From Rhodobacteraceae bacterium Alg238-R152 (GTDB lineage Bacteria; Pseudomonadota; Alphaproteobacteria; Rhodobacterales; Rhodobacteraceae), in NCBI GenBank assembly GCA_900537125.1, contig UNRJ01000001.1, positions 124,001 through 188,000 of the forward strand: DNA of 64,000 nt. Reading direction: 5' to 3'. Below the pieces are notes generated by a model. That model saw nothing but the letters and a program-made list of their open reading frames with translations, was not told where the DNA came from and did not search any database. The stretch's first letter is position 1; each line of letters starts with the position of its first letter. Below, in pieces: positions 1 to 7,777 of the stretch. A program made the translations under genes and the position numbers.

Positions 1-2
1 AG

Positions 3-92
3 ACACCCCAAGAGAGTGATTTGGAAGAGATGGATGCGCTGTGGGATGAGGTCAAGGTTGAGGAAAAGGCACGCAAAACCAATCCTGAATAA
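3..92 (+). CDS. C-terminal end of a MazG-like nucleoside triphosphate pyrophosphohydrolase (partial)
   Basis: The window opens inside a gene that ends with a TAA at 90-92. Only about 29 codons are visible. They read as an acidic helix with the string LEEMDALWDEVK, which resembles the extreme C-terminus of MazG family pyrophosphohydrolases, enzymes that hydrolyse noncanonical NTPs. Assignment rests on memory of that short tail only, so it is tentative. The start lies outside the window. A 77-base gap separates it from the iron transporter gene. Confidence 0.45.
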   Translation, partial: TPQESDLEEMDALWDEVKVEEKARKTNPE

Positions 93-169
93 AATATTCA
101 GGTATTGACCTGATTAAAAAACTCGGATTAAAGGTGCGTCATCGAAACCGTTCCACCGTGAGTGATGAC

Positions 170-1183
170 ATGACCAAATTTCTTTCCACGTCGATCTTCT
201 TTACAGCCGCTGCAGCCGTCGCCGCGCCAGTTCTGGCTGATGAAGTCAACGTATATTCCTACCGCCAGCCTGAGCTGATCAAGCCGCTGACCGATGCCTT
301 CACCGCCGAAACCGGCATCAAAGTGAACGTGGCTTACCTGAAAAAAGGCATGATCGAGCGTCTGGAAGCTGAGGGCGACCGTTCGCCTGCGGACATGGTT
401 CTGACCGTGGACATCTCCCGTCTGGCTGGTGTTGTGAATGCGGGTCTGACTCAGCCGGTTGTCAGCGAAAGCATCAACGCAAACGTGCCCGCGCAGTACC
501 GTGACCCAGAGAACCACTGGTTTGGTCTGACCACCCGTGCACGTATCGTTTATGCCTCCAAAGACCGCGTCGCAGACGGCGAAGTTACCACTTACGAAGA
601 TCTGGCAGATCCAAAGTGGGCAGGCCGCATCTGCACCCGTTCCGGCACCAACGCCTATAACGTGGCACTAACCTCCGCCATGATCGAGCACCACGGTGAA
701 GAAGGTGCCAAAACTTGGCTAGAAGGCGTAAAAGCCAACCTCGCACGTAAGCCACAGGGCAACGACCGCGCACAGGTGAAAGCGATCTGGGCTGGCGAAT
801 GTGACATCTCCGTGGGCAACACCTACTACATGGGCAAAATGCTGTCTGACGAAGAGCAAAAAGAATGGGCCGACAGCGTGCGCATCGTGTTCCCGACTTT
901 CGAGAACGCAGGCACCCACGTGAACGTGTCTGGCGTGGCGCTGACCAAAGCCGCACCAAACAAAGAAAACGCCATCAAGATGATGGAATTCCTGGCCTCT
1001 CCGAAAGCGCAGGAAATCTACGCCAAAGCCAACTACGAGTACCCGATTGCACCAGGCACCGAAGCCGACGCGCTGGTTCAAGGCTGGGGTGAGTTCACTG
1101 CAGATGACGTGAACCTGATGACCCTTGCTGGTCACCGTTCCCAGGCACTGAAAATCACCGAGCAGGTTGATTTTGACGGCTAA
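170..1183 (+). CDS. Periplasmic Fe(III) ABC transporter substrate-binding protein (FbpA/FutA-like)
   Basis: Binds ferric iron in the periplasm and delivers it to an ABC permease that is not in this window. The ATG at 170 gives a 337-residue protein with a clear signal peptide ending near VLA|DE, and the mature part starts with VNVYSYRQPEL, typical of the type 2 iron-binding proteins. Tandem tyrosines (NTYYMG, about residues 218-219) match the Fe-ligating Tyr pair of FbpA/FutA. An in-frame GTG at 134 is possible but would put charged residues before the signal peptide. A strong intrinsic terminator follows the stop. The last 33 codons and the terminator are duplicated 728 bases downstream. The lack of adjacent permease and ATPase genes downstream means it is either an orphan or belongs to genes elsewhere. 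Confidence 0.88.
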   Translation: MTKFLSTSIFFTAAAAVAAPVLADEVNVYSYRQPELIKPLTDAFTAETGIKVNVAYLKKGMIERLEAEGDRSPADMVLTVDISRLAGVVNAGLTQPVVSESINANVPAQYRDPENHWFGLTTRARIVYASKDRVADGEVTTYEDLADPKWAGRICTRSGTNAYNVALTSAMIEHHGEEGAKTWLEGVKANLARKPQGNDRAQVKAIWAGECDISVGNTYYMGKMLSDEEQKEWADSVRIVFPTFENAGTHVNVSGVALTKAAPNKENAIKMMEFLASPKAQEIYAKANYEYPIAPGTEADALVQGWGEFTADDVNLMTLAGHRSQALKITEQVDFDG

Positions 1184-1234
1184 ACCAGCTGTTGAGTGAG
1201 ACGAGAGAGGCGGCCTTTGGGCCGCCTTTTTTAC
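1083..1234 (+). repeat. Direct repeat, copy 1 (3' end of iron-binding protein gene plus terminator)
   Basis: This 152-base block aligns without gaps to 1811-1962 at a constant offset of 728. I count about 13 differences. The five differences inside codons are all synonymous; the remainder lie after the stop codon. Confidence 0.9.
1209..1232 (+). terminator. Rho-independent terminator of the iron-binding protein gene
   Basis: GGCGGCC / GGCCGCC stem with a short TTTG loop followed by a run of six T. It lies 25 bases after the stop codon and is copied almost exactly at 1937-1961. Confidence 0.85.
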
Positions 1235-1365
1235 GTTTGCAGAGAACGTCCGTTTTCGTGGTGCAAACGCTCAGAGGATTTCGAGCGAGTTATCAAAACT
1301 CCACCCTTGTGCTTTCAACAAAGTCCGTTTTGGTTACCGGAGCTGGTAGTAAAAAGGTACACGGT

Positions 1366-1707
1366 ATGCCCAGACGGACGATCAAAGACACGGATAAGTC
1401 TCGTAATATTCAAGTTGAGGTCACAGGTGAGCTGAGCCTGGACGCCATGGAGGAGGTCTTGAGCGGCGCGGCTTCGGTGCTGGGGCTGACCATGTCACAT
1501 ATCACCACATTGAGCCGCAAAAAGTACCCCAACAACCGGCATTGGCATTTCAAAGAAGACCTCAAGGCCAAAGGCAATTTGGATGTGACCTATTGGCCTG
1601 CGGGACCGTTGTTTTGGGTCACCATCAGGAATTATGAACCTGATTGGGTTCATCGGTCGGGGGAGAGGTTGGCGTCGTTGATGGAAGAGTGGTTGGCGGA
1701 GGTATGA
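1366..1707 (+). CDS. Hypothetical protein, 113 residues, between two repeat copies
   Basis: I do not recognise this protein. The open frame extends upstream to 1192 but that part translates the terminator, so I place the start at the ATG at 1366, which has an AAAAAGG stretch 7-8 bases upstream. The product begins with a basic segment (MPRRTIKDTDKSR), followed by alternating beta-like and helical segments and a Trp-rich C-terminal half (HWHF, YWPAGPLFWV, PDW). There is no signal peptide or membrane segment. It lies between the two copies of the iron-binding gene 3' end, which suggests it arrived or was rearranged together with the duplicated block. Confidence 0.5.
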   Translation: MPRRTIKDTDKSRNIQVEVTGELSLDAMEEVLSGAASVLGLTMSHITTLSRKKYPNNRHWHFKEDLKAKGNLDVTYWPAGPLFWVTIRNYEPDWVHRSGERLASLMEEWLAEV

Positions 1708-1749
1708 CTGTGCGGTTTCGGTCATTGGTCAAGCAGGCTTGTCCCATAG

Positions 1750-1911
1750 CGTGTTTCCAGCGCTAACGCGGGAGAACCAAACTCAGCAGAAGCCTCTAGT
1801 CTGGTGAAAAGCTGGGGTGAGTTCACCGCTGATGACGTGAACCTGATGACCCTTGCCGGTCACCGCTCCCAGGCACTGAAAATCACCGAGCAGGTTGATT
1901 TCGACGGCTAA
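1750..1911 (+). pseudogene. Remnant 3' end of a second Fe(III)-binding protein gene
   Basis: After a TAG at 1747-1749 the reading frame runs open to a TAA at 1909-1911. Its last 34 codons encode the same C-terminus as the intact gene at 170-1183 (SWGEF through DFDG). Upstream of 1811 the similarity drops abruptly to scattered residues (for example EA..LV). No start codon with a ribosome site precedes it, so it is a 5'-truncated remnant. Because the only differences in the shared codons are synonymous, the copy probably comes from a diverged but functional relative and not from decay of a perfect duplicate; that is inference. Confidence 0.75.
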
Positions 1912-1962
1912 ATTGGCTGTCGCGTGAGACGAGAAAGGCGGTCCTTGGGCCGCCTTTTTTTG
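1811..1962 (+). repeat. Direct repeat, copy 2
   Basis: Second copy of the 152-base block at 1083-1234, including stop codon and terminator, roughly 91 percent identical by my count with no indels. The left boundary of high identity is sharp at about 1811. Confidence 0.9.
1937..1961 (+). terminator. Duplicated Rho-independent terminator
   Basis: GGCGGTCC / GGGCCGCC stem followed by seven T. It keeps terminator form despite two substitutions relative to the first copy, and now separates the remnant from the convergent membrane-protein gene. Confidence 0.8.
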
Positions 1963-2441
1963 CTAAAGTTCTCGCCACGCCAGAATCGCCGAAACGACAT
2001 GAATTAACAAGACAAGCAGAACGGCCAATGGAATGCCTAGACCCGCTGCCGCTGTAACCTTTTCAATCCAATAGGTTAGCGGCGTAGTGGGTTCCCAAAT
2101 GATCCCACCACCATACTTCTTCACATATAGAAAAAGAGGTCGCCTTCTCGCTTTGAATCGATTGCGCCCCATAAAGACGGTAATATGAGACGCATTAGCC
2201 ATCCCATGGCGACTGTTGGTAGCAGTAACAGCACTCCGGCCCACCACGCAGCAGAGTATTTTTGAAACTCGTAGTCTGTGAAAAACTGACAAAACAATAC
2301 GAGTTTGAGAGTACGCTTATAGCGTAAGATGGATTTTATCTTTCGCTTCATCCAAATAATGGGATGAAACATGCGCAGTAAAAACTCTCTCCGAGTGATC
2401 TCGTTTCGCGGCAAATGTTGTGGCTCCAAATTTTTTTTCAC
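1963..2441 (-). pseudogene. Small membrane protein gene split by a frameshift
   Basis: Two overlapping minus-strand frames make one coherent protein if a single T is restored. The upstream part starts at a GTG (2441) and runs through MKKNLEPQ and a hydrophobic segment (AAWWAGVLLLLPTVAMGWLM) to a TGA at 2121-2123. The other frame continues as LYVKKYGGGIIW, then a second membrane segment (GIPLAVLLVLLIHVVSAIL) ending at 1963. The frames meet at a run of five T (minus-strand sense) near 2130-2135; six T would join them into about 158 residues. Function unknown. It may be a true pseudogene, a sequencing error or programmed slippage. It sits next to the duplicated patch and looks more AT-rich than its surroundings. 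Confidence 0.55.
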
Positions 2442-2607
2442 CTTTTAGGTGTTGTCCTCTAGATAAGGTCGCAATCAAAAAAATCAAATGATCCTAAGCC
2501 GTTGTCTGTGACGCCCTTTTACGGACGCTAGGCTAATCAAACGCTCGTCTAAATCGTAGATGCAGCGACACACAAGGCAATGCGTCACTTGGGATTGTCG
2601 CCCAGAA

Positions 2608-3795
2608 TCACTGCAACCGCGCCCGCAGCACGCGCAGCATGTTCTCACCCATGACTTTGCGGATTTGCGCTTCGCTCAACCCCGCGTCCATCAGCGCTTG
2701 GGTCAGGGCAGCCAGTTCTGATGTGTCAAACGCCGTGCCCACGGAGCCGTCAAAATCCGAGCCCAACGACACGTGGTTTTCCCCCAAGAGGTCCACCGCC
2801 GCTTTCACGGTTTTGGCCACGCCCGCCGGGCTGTCGTCACAGGTCACGTCGGCCCAATAGCCGATGCCCACCACGCCGCCACCCTGGTCCATGCCGTTTT
2901 GCACAATCGCCTGCATCAGTGCGTCCTCGTAGTTCCTTTTGACCGGACAGTTGCCGTAGATACCGGTGTGGCTGACAATCATCGGCATGTTGGTCATCTC
3001 GATCACCTCGCGCGCCACTTGCGGGCTGGAGTGGGCCACGTCGATCACCAGATTGCGCGCTTCCACCGCTTTCACCACCTCGCGGCCAAAGTCGGTCAGA
3101 CCTTTGTTGCCAATGCCATGCAGCGAGCCACCAAGCGCGTTGTCAAAGAAGTGCTGCAGGCCAATCACTCGGTAGCCGAGGTCTTGTAGTTTTTGCAGGT
3201 TGTCGAGGTTGCCTTCCAGCGGGTGGGCGCCCTCGATGCCCAACATGCCGGCGACCACGGTTTTGCCCGCTGCGCGGTCGGCCAGCACAGCGTCCAGCTC
3301 GGCCTTGGTGCGCACGATGCGCAGTTTGCCCTCTGATTCAGCTTCGGCTTTGTGCAGGCGCTCGGCCTGATAGACCGCGCGCTCAAAGATCGAATTCCAT
3401 GTGCGGGGCGGCCACATCTGGCCCACGGCCAAAAGCGTGATGTTGTCGCGCGCGTCCGCCGTGTTGGAATCGTAGTTCTGCCCAGCAGGGGATTTGGTCA
3501 CGGCGGTGAAGACCTGCACCGCAACGTTGCCTTCGATCAGGCGCGGCAGGTCGACCTGGCCGCGATTGGCCAGTTCCAGCGGGTCGCGTTTCCACAAAAG
3601 GGTGTCGGCGTGCCAGTCACCCACGGTGAGGCTGGCGTGCAAAGCCTGTGCCGCGTCACTAACCTCATAGGGATTGTGGTCTTTCAAGGTGTTGCGTGAT
3701 TTTTCCACGTGTCCCGGTGCAACAATCAAAAAGGCAGCCACAGCAACAGTCACAATGAGCAGCAACCGGCCCAACCATTTTCCCAAAGTGCGCAT
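2608..3795 (-). CDS. Membrane-anchored or secreted M19 (renal-type) dipeptidase
   Basis: Zinc dipeptidase of family M19, expected to hydrolyse dipeptides outside the cytoplasm. I start at ATG 3795, which has a strong GGGGAGAG ribosome site; a longer open frame upstream has no support. The 395-residue protein begins with a basic segment and one hydrophobic helix (about residues 9-26), so it is a signal anchor or secreted. Metal-site motifs of the family are present in order: HAD in GDWHADTL (about 60), Glu in GIEGAHP (about 187), His in DVAHSS (about 253) and VSHTG (about 273), and SDFDG (about 346). The NALGGS stretch is also typical. It is divergent from the RcnB-like gene at 3962. Confidence 0.9.
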   Translation of the reverse strand: MRTLGKWLGRLLLIVTVAVAAFLIVAPGHVEKSRNTLKDHNPYEVSDAAQALHASLTVGDWHADTLLWKRDPLELANRGQVDLPRLIEGNVAVQVFTAVTKSPAGQNYDSNTADARDNITLLAVGQMWPPRTWNSIFERAVYQAERLHKAEAESEGKLRIVRTKAELDAVLADRAAGKTVVAGMLGIEGAHPLEGNLDNLQKLQDLGYRVIGLQHFFDNALGGSLHGIGNKGLTDFGREVVKAVEARNLVIDVAHSSPQVAREVIEMTNMPMIVSHTGIYGNCPVKRNYEDALMQAIVQNGMDQGGGVVGIGYWADVTCDDSPAGVAKTVKAAVDLLGENHVSLGSDFDGSVGTAFDTSELAALTQALMDAGLSEAQIRKVMGENMLRVLRARLQ

Positions 3796-3961
3796 GATCT
3801 CTCCCCTAAAACGTGTGTTTGGCCGCAGCCTAGGGAGGGAGACGGGTTTGTCAAAGCCTGACGTGACGAGAACACGCCGAAGGCAAACGGAATTTTGCGT
3901 TTTGAGAATTCGCCGAGGAGTGACACACTTCGCACATTCGTTGATGTGAAAAGGGTTTGCT

Positions 3962-4327
3962 ATGATTATCAAAAATTTGGTCGCGGCTGTTTTGGCTGTC
4001 TCAGTGGGCATGTTTGCGGCCGACACGGCCTTCGCAAAAGACAAAGGTGGCCAGGGCAACAGCAAGAAGGTGAAGATCGACAAGCCGGGGAAAGGGAACG
4101 GCAACGGCAAAGCCATCCCGCCCGGGCAGATCAAACGCTACACCCGAGGCGCCAAACTGCCTACGGATTTGAAGTGGGACGACATTGGAGATTTGGCTGA
4201 CTGGAACCTAAAAGCGCCGGGTAAGGGCAACCGCTATATTCGTGTGGATGATGAGATCCTTGAAGTCACCGAAGATATGTCCACCGTGGTGGATGCGGTC
4301 GGAATAGTCGGGGATCTGCTGAAATAA
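3962..4327 (+). CDS. Small secreted RcnB/CigR-like protein
   Basis: A 121-residue protein with a signal peptide (cut near TAFA|KDK). The mature part starts with a Gly/Lys/Asn-rich linker and then has PPGQIKRYTRGAKLP and a C-terminal YIRVDDEIL pattern. This layout (basic linker, a PPG-containing turn, then a short beta hairpin ending in a RYxRVDDexL string) is what I know from periplasmic RcnB/CigR-type proteins, some linked to metal homeostasis. The role here is not shown by context: the neighbours are a dipeptidase and another small secreted protein. Ribosome site AAAAGGG lies 7 bases before the ATG. Confidence 0.6.
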   Translation: MIIKNLVAAVLAVSVGMFAADTAFAKDKGGQGNSKKVKIDKPGKGNGNGKAIPPGQIKRYTRGAKLPTDLKWDDIGDLADWNLKAPGKGNRYIRVDDEILEVTEDMSTVVDAVGIVGDLLK

Positions 4328-4336
4328 GGCGCGGCC

Positions 4337-4777
4337 TTACATGCGCACGCAGTTGATTGGCGCTTTGTCAGCCGACAGGATCATGTAGTTTTCAGAGGTG
4401 AACGTGACCTTTGCGCTGGCATCGCTGCCGTCCAGAAGGGCTTGGCGTAGCGTTTCGGCATGTTCGCTGCGACGGGCGTCCTGACCGTCGATTGTCAGTT
4501 TGCTGACGTAGGCAGAGACCGGCGTGTCGCTGAGCGTGCCGTTGATCAGCTGATAGTCTGATCGGTAGCGGGCTTGGGCACTGACTTCTTGGTCCAACCC
4601 GAGGAAGTCGATATTTACCAAGGCATCCAGTCGCCCATTCTCTGAGAATGTCACATTAGACACCGCCTCGTTGTCGGCGGTGTTGCGCACGCAGGTCCAG
4701 GTGCCGGAGATAGATTGCGCGGAGGCCAAGGGGGCGGTGCAGAGCATCAGCGCAGCAGCAACAAAAGCGACTTTCAT
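4337..4777 (-). CDS. Hypothetical secreted protein, 146 residues
   Basis: Start chosen at ATG 4777 because a GGGAGA ribosome site lies just upstream and the protein then begins with a normal signal peptide (MKVAFVAAALM, cut near ASA|QS). The mature domain opens with SISGTWTC and ends with INCVRM, so two cysteines could form a disulphide joining the ends of a small beta-rich domain. I do not recognise the family. The gene converges on the RcnB-like gene with only nine bases between stop codons. Confidence 0.6.
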   Translation of the reverse strand: MKVAFVAAALMLCTAPLASAQSISGTWTCVRNTADNEAVSNVTFSENGRLDALVNIDFLGLDQEVSAQARYRSDYQLINGTLSDTPVSAYVSKLTIDGQDARRSEHAETLRQALLDGSDASAKVTFTSENYMILSADKAPINCVRM

Positions 4778-4933
4778 AGGAGGTCTCCCTTTGGACAACA
4801 TACGCACATTCAGCGCAGACACAATTTTCATAAAGCCTAGTGCAGGCCGCAATGCGCATCAATCGTTGAGTGTGATTGTTTTGGCGTCGGATGCGGGGGT
4901 ATGGTGGCGGGAGGAAAAGGCTAAGAGGCGGAA

Positions 4934-5419
4934 ATGGCGCAGGTTTTGATTGTCTATCACTCCCGCACTGGGGGCAGCCAGCAGATGGCGGAGGCGGCGC
5001 TTGCGGCGGCACAGGCGGAGGGGGATGCGCGGTTGTTGCGGGTTGAGGAGGCGCAGCCTGAAGACATCCTCGCCGCAGATGGCTACCTGTTTTGTGCCCC
5101 GGAGAACCTTGCCGCGCTATCAGGTGCGATGAAGGAGTTTTTCGATCGCTGCTATTATCCGGTGTTGGGGCAGATCGAGGGGCGGCCCTATGCGCAGATG
5201 ATCTGCGCCGGATCAGACGGCGCGGGCGCCGCGCGGCAATTGGAGCGGATTGCGACGGGGTGGCGATTGAAGGAAGTACAGCCGCCGCTGATTGTCTGCA
5301 CCCATGCGCAGACACAGGAGGAGATTTTGGCGGAGAAGGTGATTGAGGCTGCAGATTTGGCGCGTTGTGCCGAATTGGGGGCTGCGCTGGGTGCCGGATT
5401 GGCAATGGGGGTGTTTTGA
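4934..5419 (+). CDS. Flavodoxin-fold family protein
   Basis: 161 residues with the flavodoxin-type N-terminus: a hydrophobic first strand (AQVLIVYHS) followed by a phosphate-binding loop SRTGGSQQMA that would hold the FMN phosphate. A second conserved segment, FCAPENLAALSGAMKEFFDR, corresponds to the flavin-ring loop and following helix. Probably an FMN-binding reductase or electron carrier in the cytoplasm; the substrate is unknown. It is convergent with the MAPEG gene, with three bases between stops. Confidence 0.8.
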   Translation: MAQVLIVYHSRTGGSQQMAEAALAAAQAEGDARLLRVEEAQPEDILAADGYLFCAPENLAALSGAMKEFFDRCYYPVLGQIEGRPYAQMICAGSDGAGAARQLERIATGWRLKEVQPPLIVCTHAQTQEEILAEKVIEAADLARCAELGAALGAGLAMGVF

Positions 5420-5422
5420 GCC

Positions 5423-5995
5423 CTAAAGCACCAAGGACAGTGCCAGATAGCTGGCCATGCCAAACAGAGAGACCAGGCTAACGCTCATAAAGATGCCACG
5501 CAGACCGTCTTTGCCGCTGAGATAAGAATAGGCATGGCCGAGGCGGCCCACCGCAAATCCAATCATCCAGATGAAGGCCAGGCTTTCTGTGGGGGAAATC
5601 AGCATCATCGCCGGGGCAAGCACCGCGAAGTAGAGGGTGTTCTCGGACGCGTTGCTATGGGCGTCATGGTGGCGCTTCACCTCTCGCACCCCTATTGGGT
5701 CGGCATCCGTTTCCAGCTTACCTGCTTTGGTCCATTCTTCGGGGGTGGCCTGTAGGCCAAATTTGAGACGGGTGAGCTCGGTGCTGGTCATCAGCCAGAC
5801 ATGGTTGGCGAGCAACATCACGGCACTGAGGGTGAGCGCGATCAGAAGGGATTTGGACGGCAAAGCTGGTACGGCTGGCATGATACCGAGCAACCAGTTT
5901 AACAGGACAGCCGCTGCGATCAGAGCAAAGGGATAAGCAATGATGATGCGTCGAACACGCCGCACGCGATTGGGGTCTATTCCTGTCTCGGTCAC
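5423..5995 (-). CDS. MAPEG family membrane protein
   Basis: 190 residues with four hydrophobic helices (about 18-38, 47-68, 116-136 and 165-188). The cytoplasmic loop contains a RHHDAHSNASEN stretch and later GFAVGRLGHAYSYL, both typical of MAPEG proteins (membrane-associated eicosanoid and glutathione metabolism). Bacterial members are small glutathione-binding membrane enzymes of mostly unknown substrate. No partner gene is visible nearby. Confidence 0.85.
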   Translation of the reverse strand: MTETGIDPNRVRRVRRIIIAYPFALIAAAVLLNWLLGIMPAVPALPSKSLLIALTLSAVMLLANHVWLMTSTELTRLKFGLQATPEEWTKAGKLETDADPIGVREVKRHHDAHSNASENTLYFAVLAPAMMLISPTESLAFIWMIGFAVGRLGHAYSYLSGKDGLRGIFMSVSLVSLFGMASYLALSLVL

Positions 5996-6083
5996 GCTAT
6001 ATTCCTTCCATCCTCACCTTTGAGTTGTGAAATACATGGGTTCATTCAATCCAGATAGCAAGTGGTGGGGGCGGCCAGCGCAT

Positions 6084-6506
6084 TTAGCCTTGCTTTTGTG
6101 CGTAGGATTTTTGTGCCTGTTGGATGTCTGCTTCGTGCTCAACCGCCCAGTTGGCCAACCCAGTGATGTGGACCAAAAGCGAGTGCCCCAAAGGGGTGAG
6201 GCTGTACTCCACCGAGGGTGGACGGGTGTCAAAGACTTCGCGGTGCACCAAGCCGTCGCGCTCCAGGCCACGCAGGGTGACGGTCAACATGCGTTGCGAA
6301 ATGCCCGCTACGGCGCGTAGCAGCGCACGGAACCGTTCCGGCCCACGGCCCAGTCGCAGTACCACCAATACGCTCCATTTGTCCCCAACCCGATCCAGAA
6401 CATCGCGCACCGGGCAGGTGCCGCTGAAGTCATTTGCAACCCAGGCATCCACACCGTCGTTCATCTCCTGAATGTCGGAGGGGGTTACTTCTGTGTGCCT
6501 ATCCAA
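6084..6506 (-). CDS. HxlR-family winged-helix transcriptional regulator
   Basis: The HxlR signature is clear: CPVRDVLDRVGDKWSVLVV, then GPERFRALLRAVAGISQRMLTVTLRGLERDGLVHRE, the recognition helix and wing. I favour the TTG at 6506 because a GGAGG lies about ten bases upstream; an ATG at 6464 has its AGGAG directly abutting the start and is less likely. The gene is divergent from the NmrA-like gene at 6590, an arrangement common for HxlR regulators controlling an adjacent NAD(P)-binding protein, so local repression is likely. HxlR proteins often sense quinones, aldehydes or thiol-reactive compounds; a cysteine occurs just before the HTH (GTCPV), as in redox-sensing members. Confidence 0.85.
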   Translation of the reverse strand: MDRHTEVTPSDIQEMNDGVDAWVANDFSGTCPVRDVLDRVGDKWSVLVVLRLGRGPERFRALLRAVAGISQRMLTVTLRGLERDGLVHREVFDTRPPSVEYSLTPLGHSLLVHITGLANWAVEHEADIQQAQKSYAQKQG

Positions 6507-6589
6507 TGAATTAGTGCCTCCTTTTGGTGTCAATCCAAGTCTCCTAAGTGTGGTTCTCAACAGTAACTACCATACCATGGAGAACCACT

Positions 6590-7777
6590 ATGAACCAGAC
6601 CGTTGCTATTTTTGGCGCCACCGGGGCACAAGGCGCCCCCGTTGTGCAGGAAGCGCTTGCCAAAGGATTGACTGTCCGCGCCGTGGCGCGCGATGTTGCC
6701 AAAATCTCGGAAATGCACAGCGAAGCGCAGGCTTATTCTGCGACTTTAGATGATGTTGATTCCATCGCCCGGGCTCTGGACGGCGTGGACGCTGCCTTCC
6801 TGCACTTGCCAGCGCCAGCCACACCACAAGACCCACAAACATGGATGACCGCGTTTTTCACTGCGGCCCATCAAGTTGGGCTGCCCCTGTTGGTGTTCAC
6901 AACCGGCGGCACGTCAGGCGCACGTTATCCATCCTCTATGATGATTGACGCCACCACGGGCGGCATGATGGCGGTTTTGAAAAGCGGCATTCCTTCGATT
7001 GTGCTGCAGCCCACCATCTATCTGGAAAACCTATTGCCCGGGTTCCTGACACCACAGCTGAAATCCGAAGGTGTTCTGGCCTATCCGCCACTGCCAGACA
7101 CAATGAAAGTCACTTGGACCTCGCATTTTGACCAGGCCCGCGTGGCGGTGGCGGCATTGACCCGTCCTGATCTGGCGGGGCAACACTTTGAAATTGGCAC
7201 GCCTAATCCGCTGACCGGTGGGCAATTGGCCGCGCTGTTGTCTGGTTGGGTGGATCGTCCGGTGTCTTTTGCGCCTCAGACTCCTGAAGAATTGGGTGCG
7301 CAGGTGGCGGAAGCCTTTGGCAATCCAGGCATGGGGCACATGCTGACCGACATGTATGGCGCTTTGGCCAAAATGGGCGATGACGACATGTGCATTGATA
7401 CGCGGCAAGTTGAGGAGATCTTTGGTGTCACCCTGTCAACTGTCGAAGAGCACATCAAAAGCTGGGGTAGCGGCCTAAGAAAAAGGGCCGGGGAGTTTTC
7501 CCCGGCCCTTTATCACGCAATTTGGTTGGTGGCGTTATTCCATCGCCTCAAGCTCGTCGATCATCGACGAAATCATGCTCAGGCCTTTGTCCCAGAATTT
7601 GGGATCGGAGGCATCCAGACCAAAGGGTGCCAGCAATTCGGAGTGGTGCTTGGAGCCGCCCGCTTTGAGCATTTCGAAGTACTTGTCCTCAAAGCCTTCG
7701 TCGCCCTCGGCGTAGACCGCATAGAGCGCGTTTACGAGGCCGTCGCCAAAGGCATAGGCGTAGACGTAGAACGGTGA
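6590..7777 (+). CDS. NmrA-like NAD(P)-binding protein with an abnormal C-terminal extension
   Basis: Short-chain-dehydrogenase-like fold: GATGAQGAPV glycine loop at residues 8-17, then RAVARD for cofactor phosphate recognition. Members are NAD(P)H sensors or quinone/aldehyde reductases. ATG 6590 has a GGAG ribosome site. The family-like part ends around EEHIKSWG (nucleotide about 7466). The frame then lacks a stop, runs through the terminator hairpin at 7483-7510 and overlaps the convergent pepF gene by 243 bases. One base more or less in the GGGG run at 7463-7466 would give an immediate stop (TAG or, slightly later, TAA), so the last hundred residues are probably a frameshift product. Divergent from the HxlR regulator, which likely controls it. 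Confidence 0.8.
   Translation: MNQTVAIFGATGAQGAPVVQEALAKGLTVRAVARDVAKISEMHSEAQAYSATLDDVDSIARALDGVDAAFLHLPAPATPQDPQTWMTAFFTAAHQVGLPLLVFTTGGTSGARYPSSMMIDATTGGMMAVLKSGIPSIVLQPTIYLENLLPGFLTPQLKSEGVLAYPPLPDTMKVTWTSHFDQARVAVAALTRPDLAGQHFEIGTPNPLTGGQLAALLSGWVDRPVSFAPQTPEELGAQVAEAFGNPGMGHMLTDMYGALAKMGDDDMCIDTRQVEEIFGVTLSTVEEHIKSWGSGLRKRAGEFSPALYHAIWLVALFHRLKLVDHRRNHAQAFVPEFGIGGIQTKGCQQFGVVLGAARFEHFEVLVLKAFVALGVDRIERVYEAVAKGIGVDVER
7483..7510. terminator. Bidirectional terminator between the NmrA-like gene and pepF
   Basis: Perfect AAGGGCCGGGG / CCCCGGCCCTT stem with a six-base loop. The minus-strand side is followed by five T and should terminate pepF; the plus side has three T. Confidence 0.85.

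Noticed and set aside
1192-1365. N-terminal extension of the hypothetical gene at 1366
   Set aside because: Would translate the transcription terminator of the iron-binding gene.
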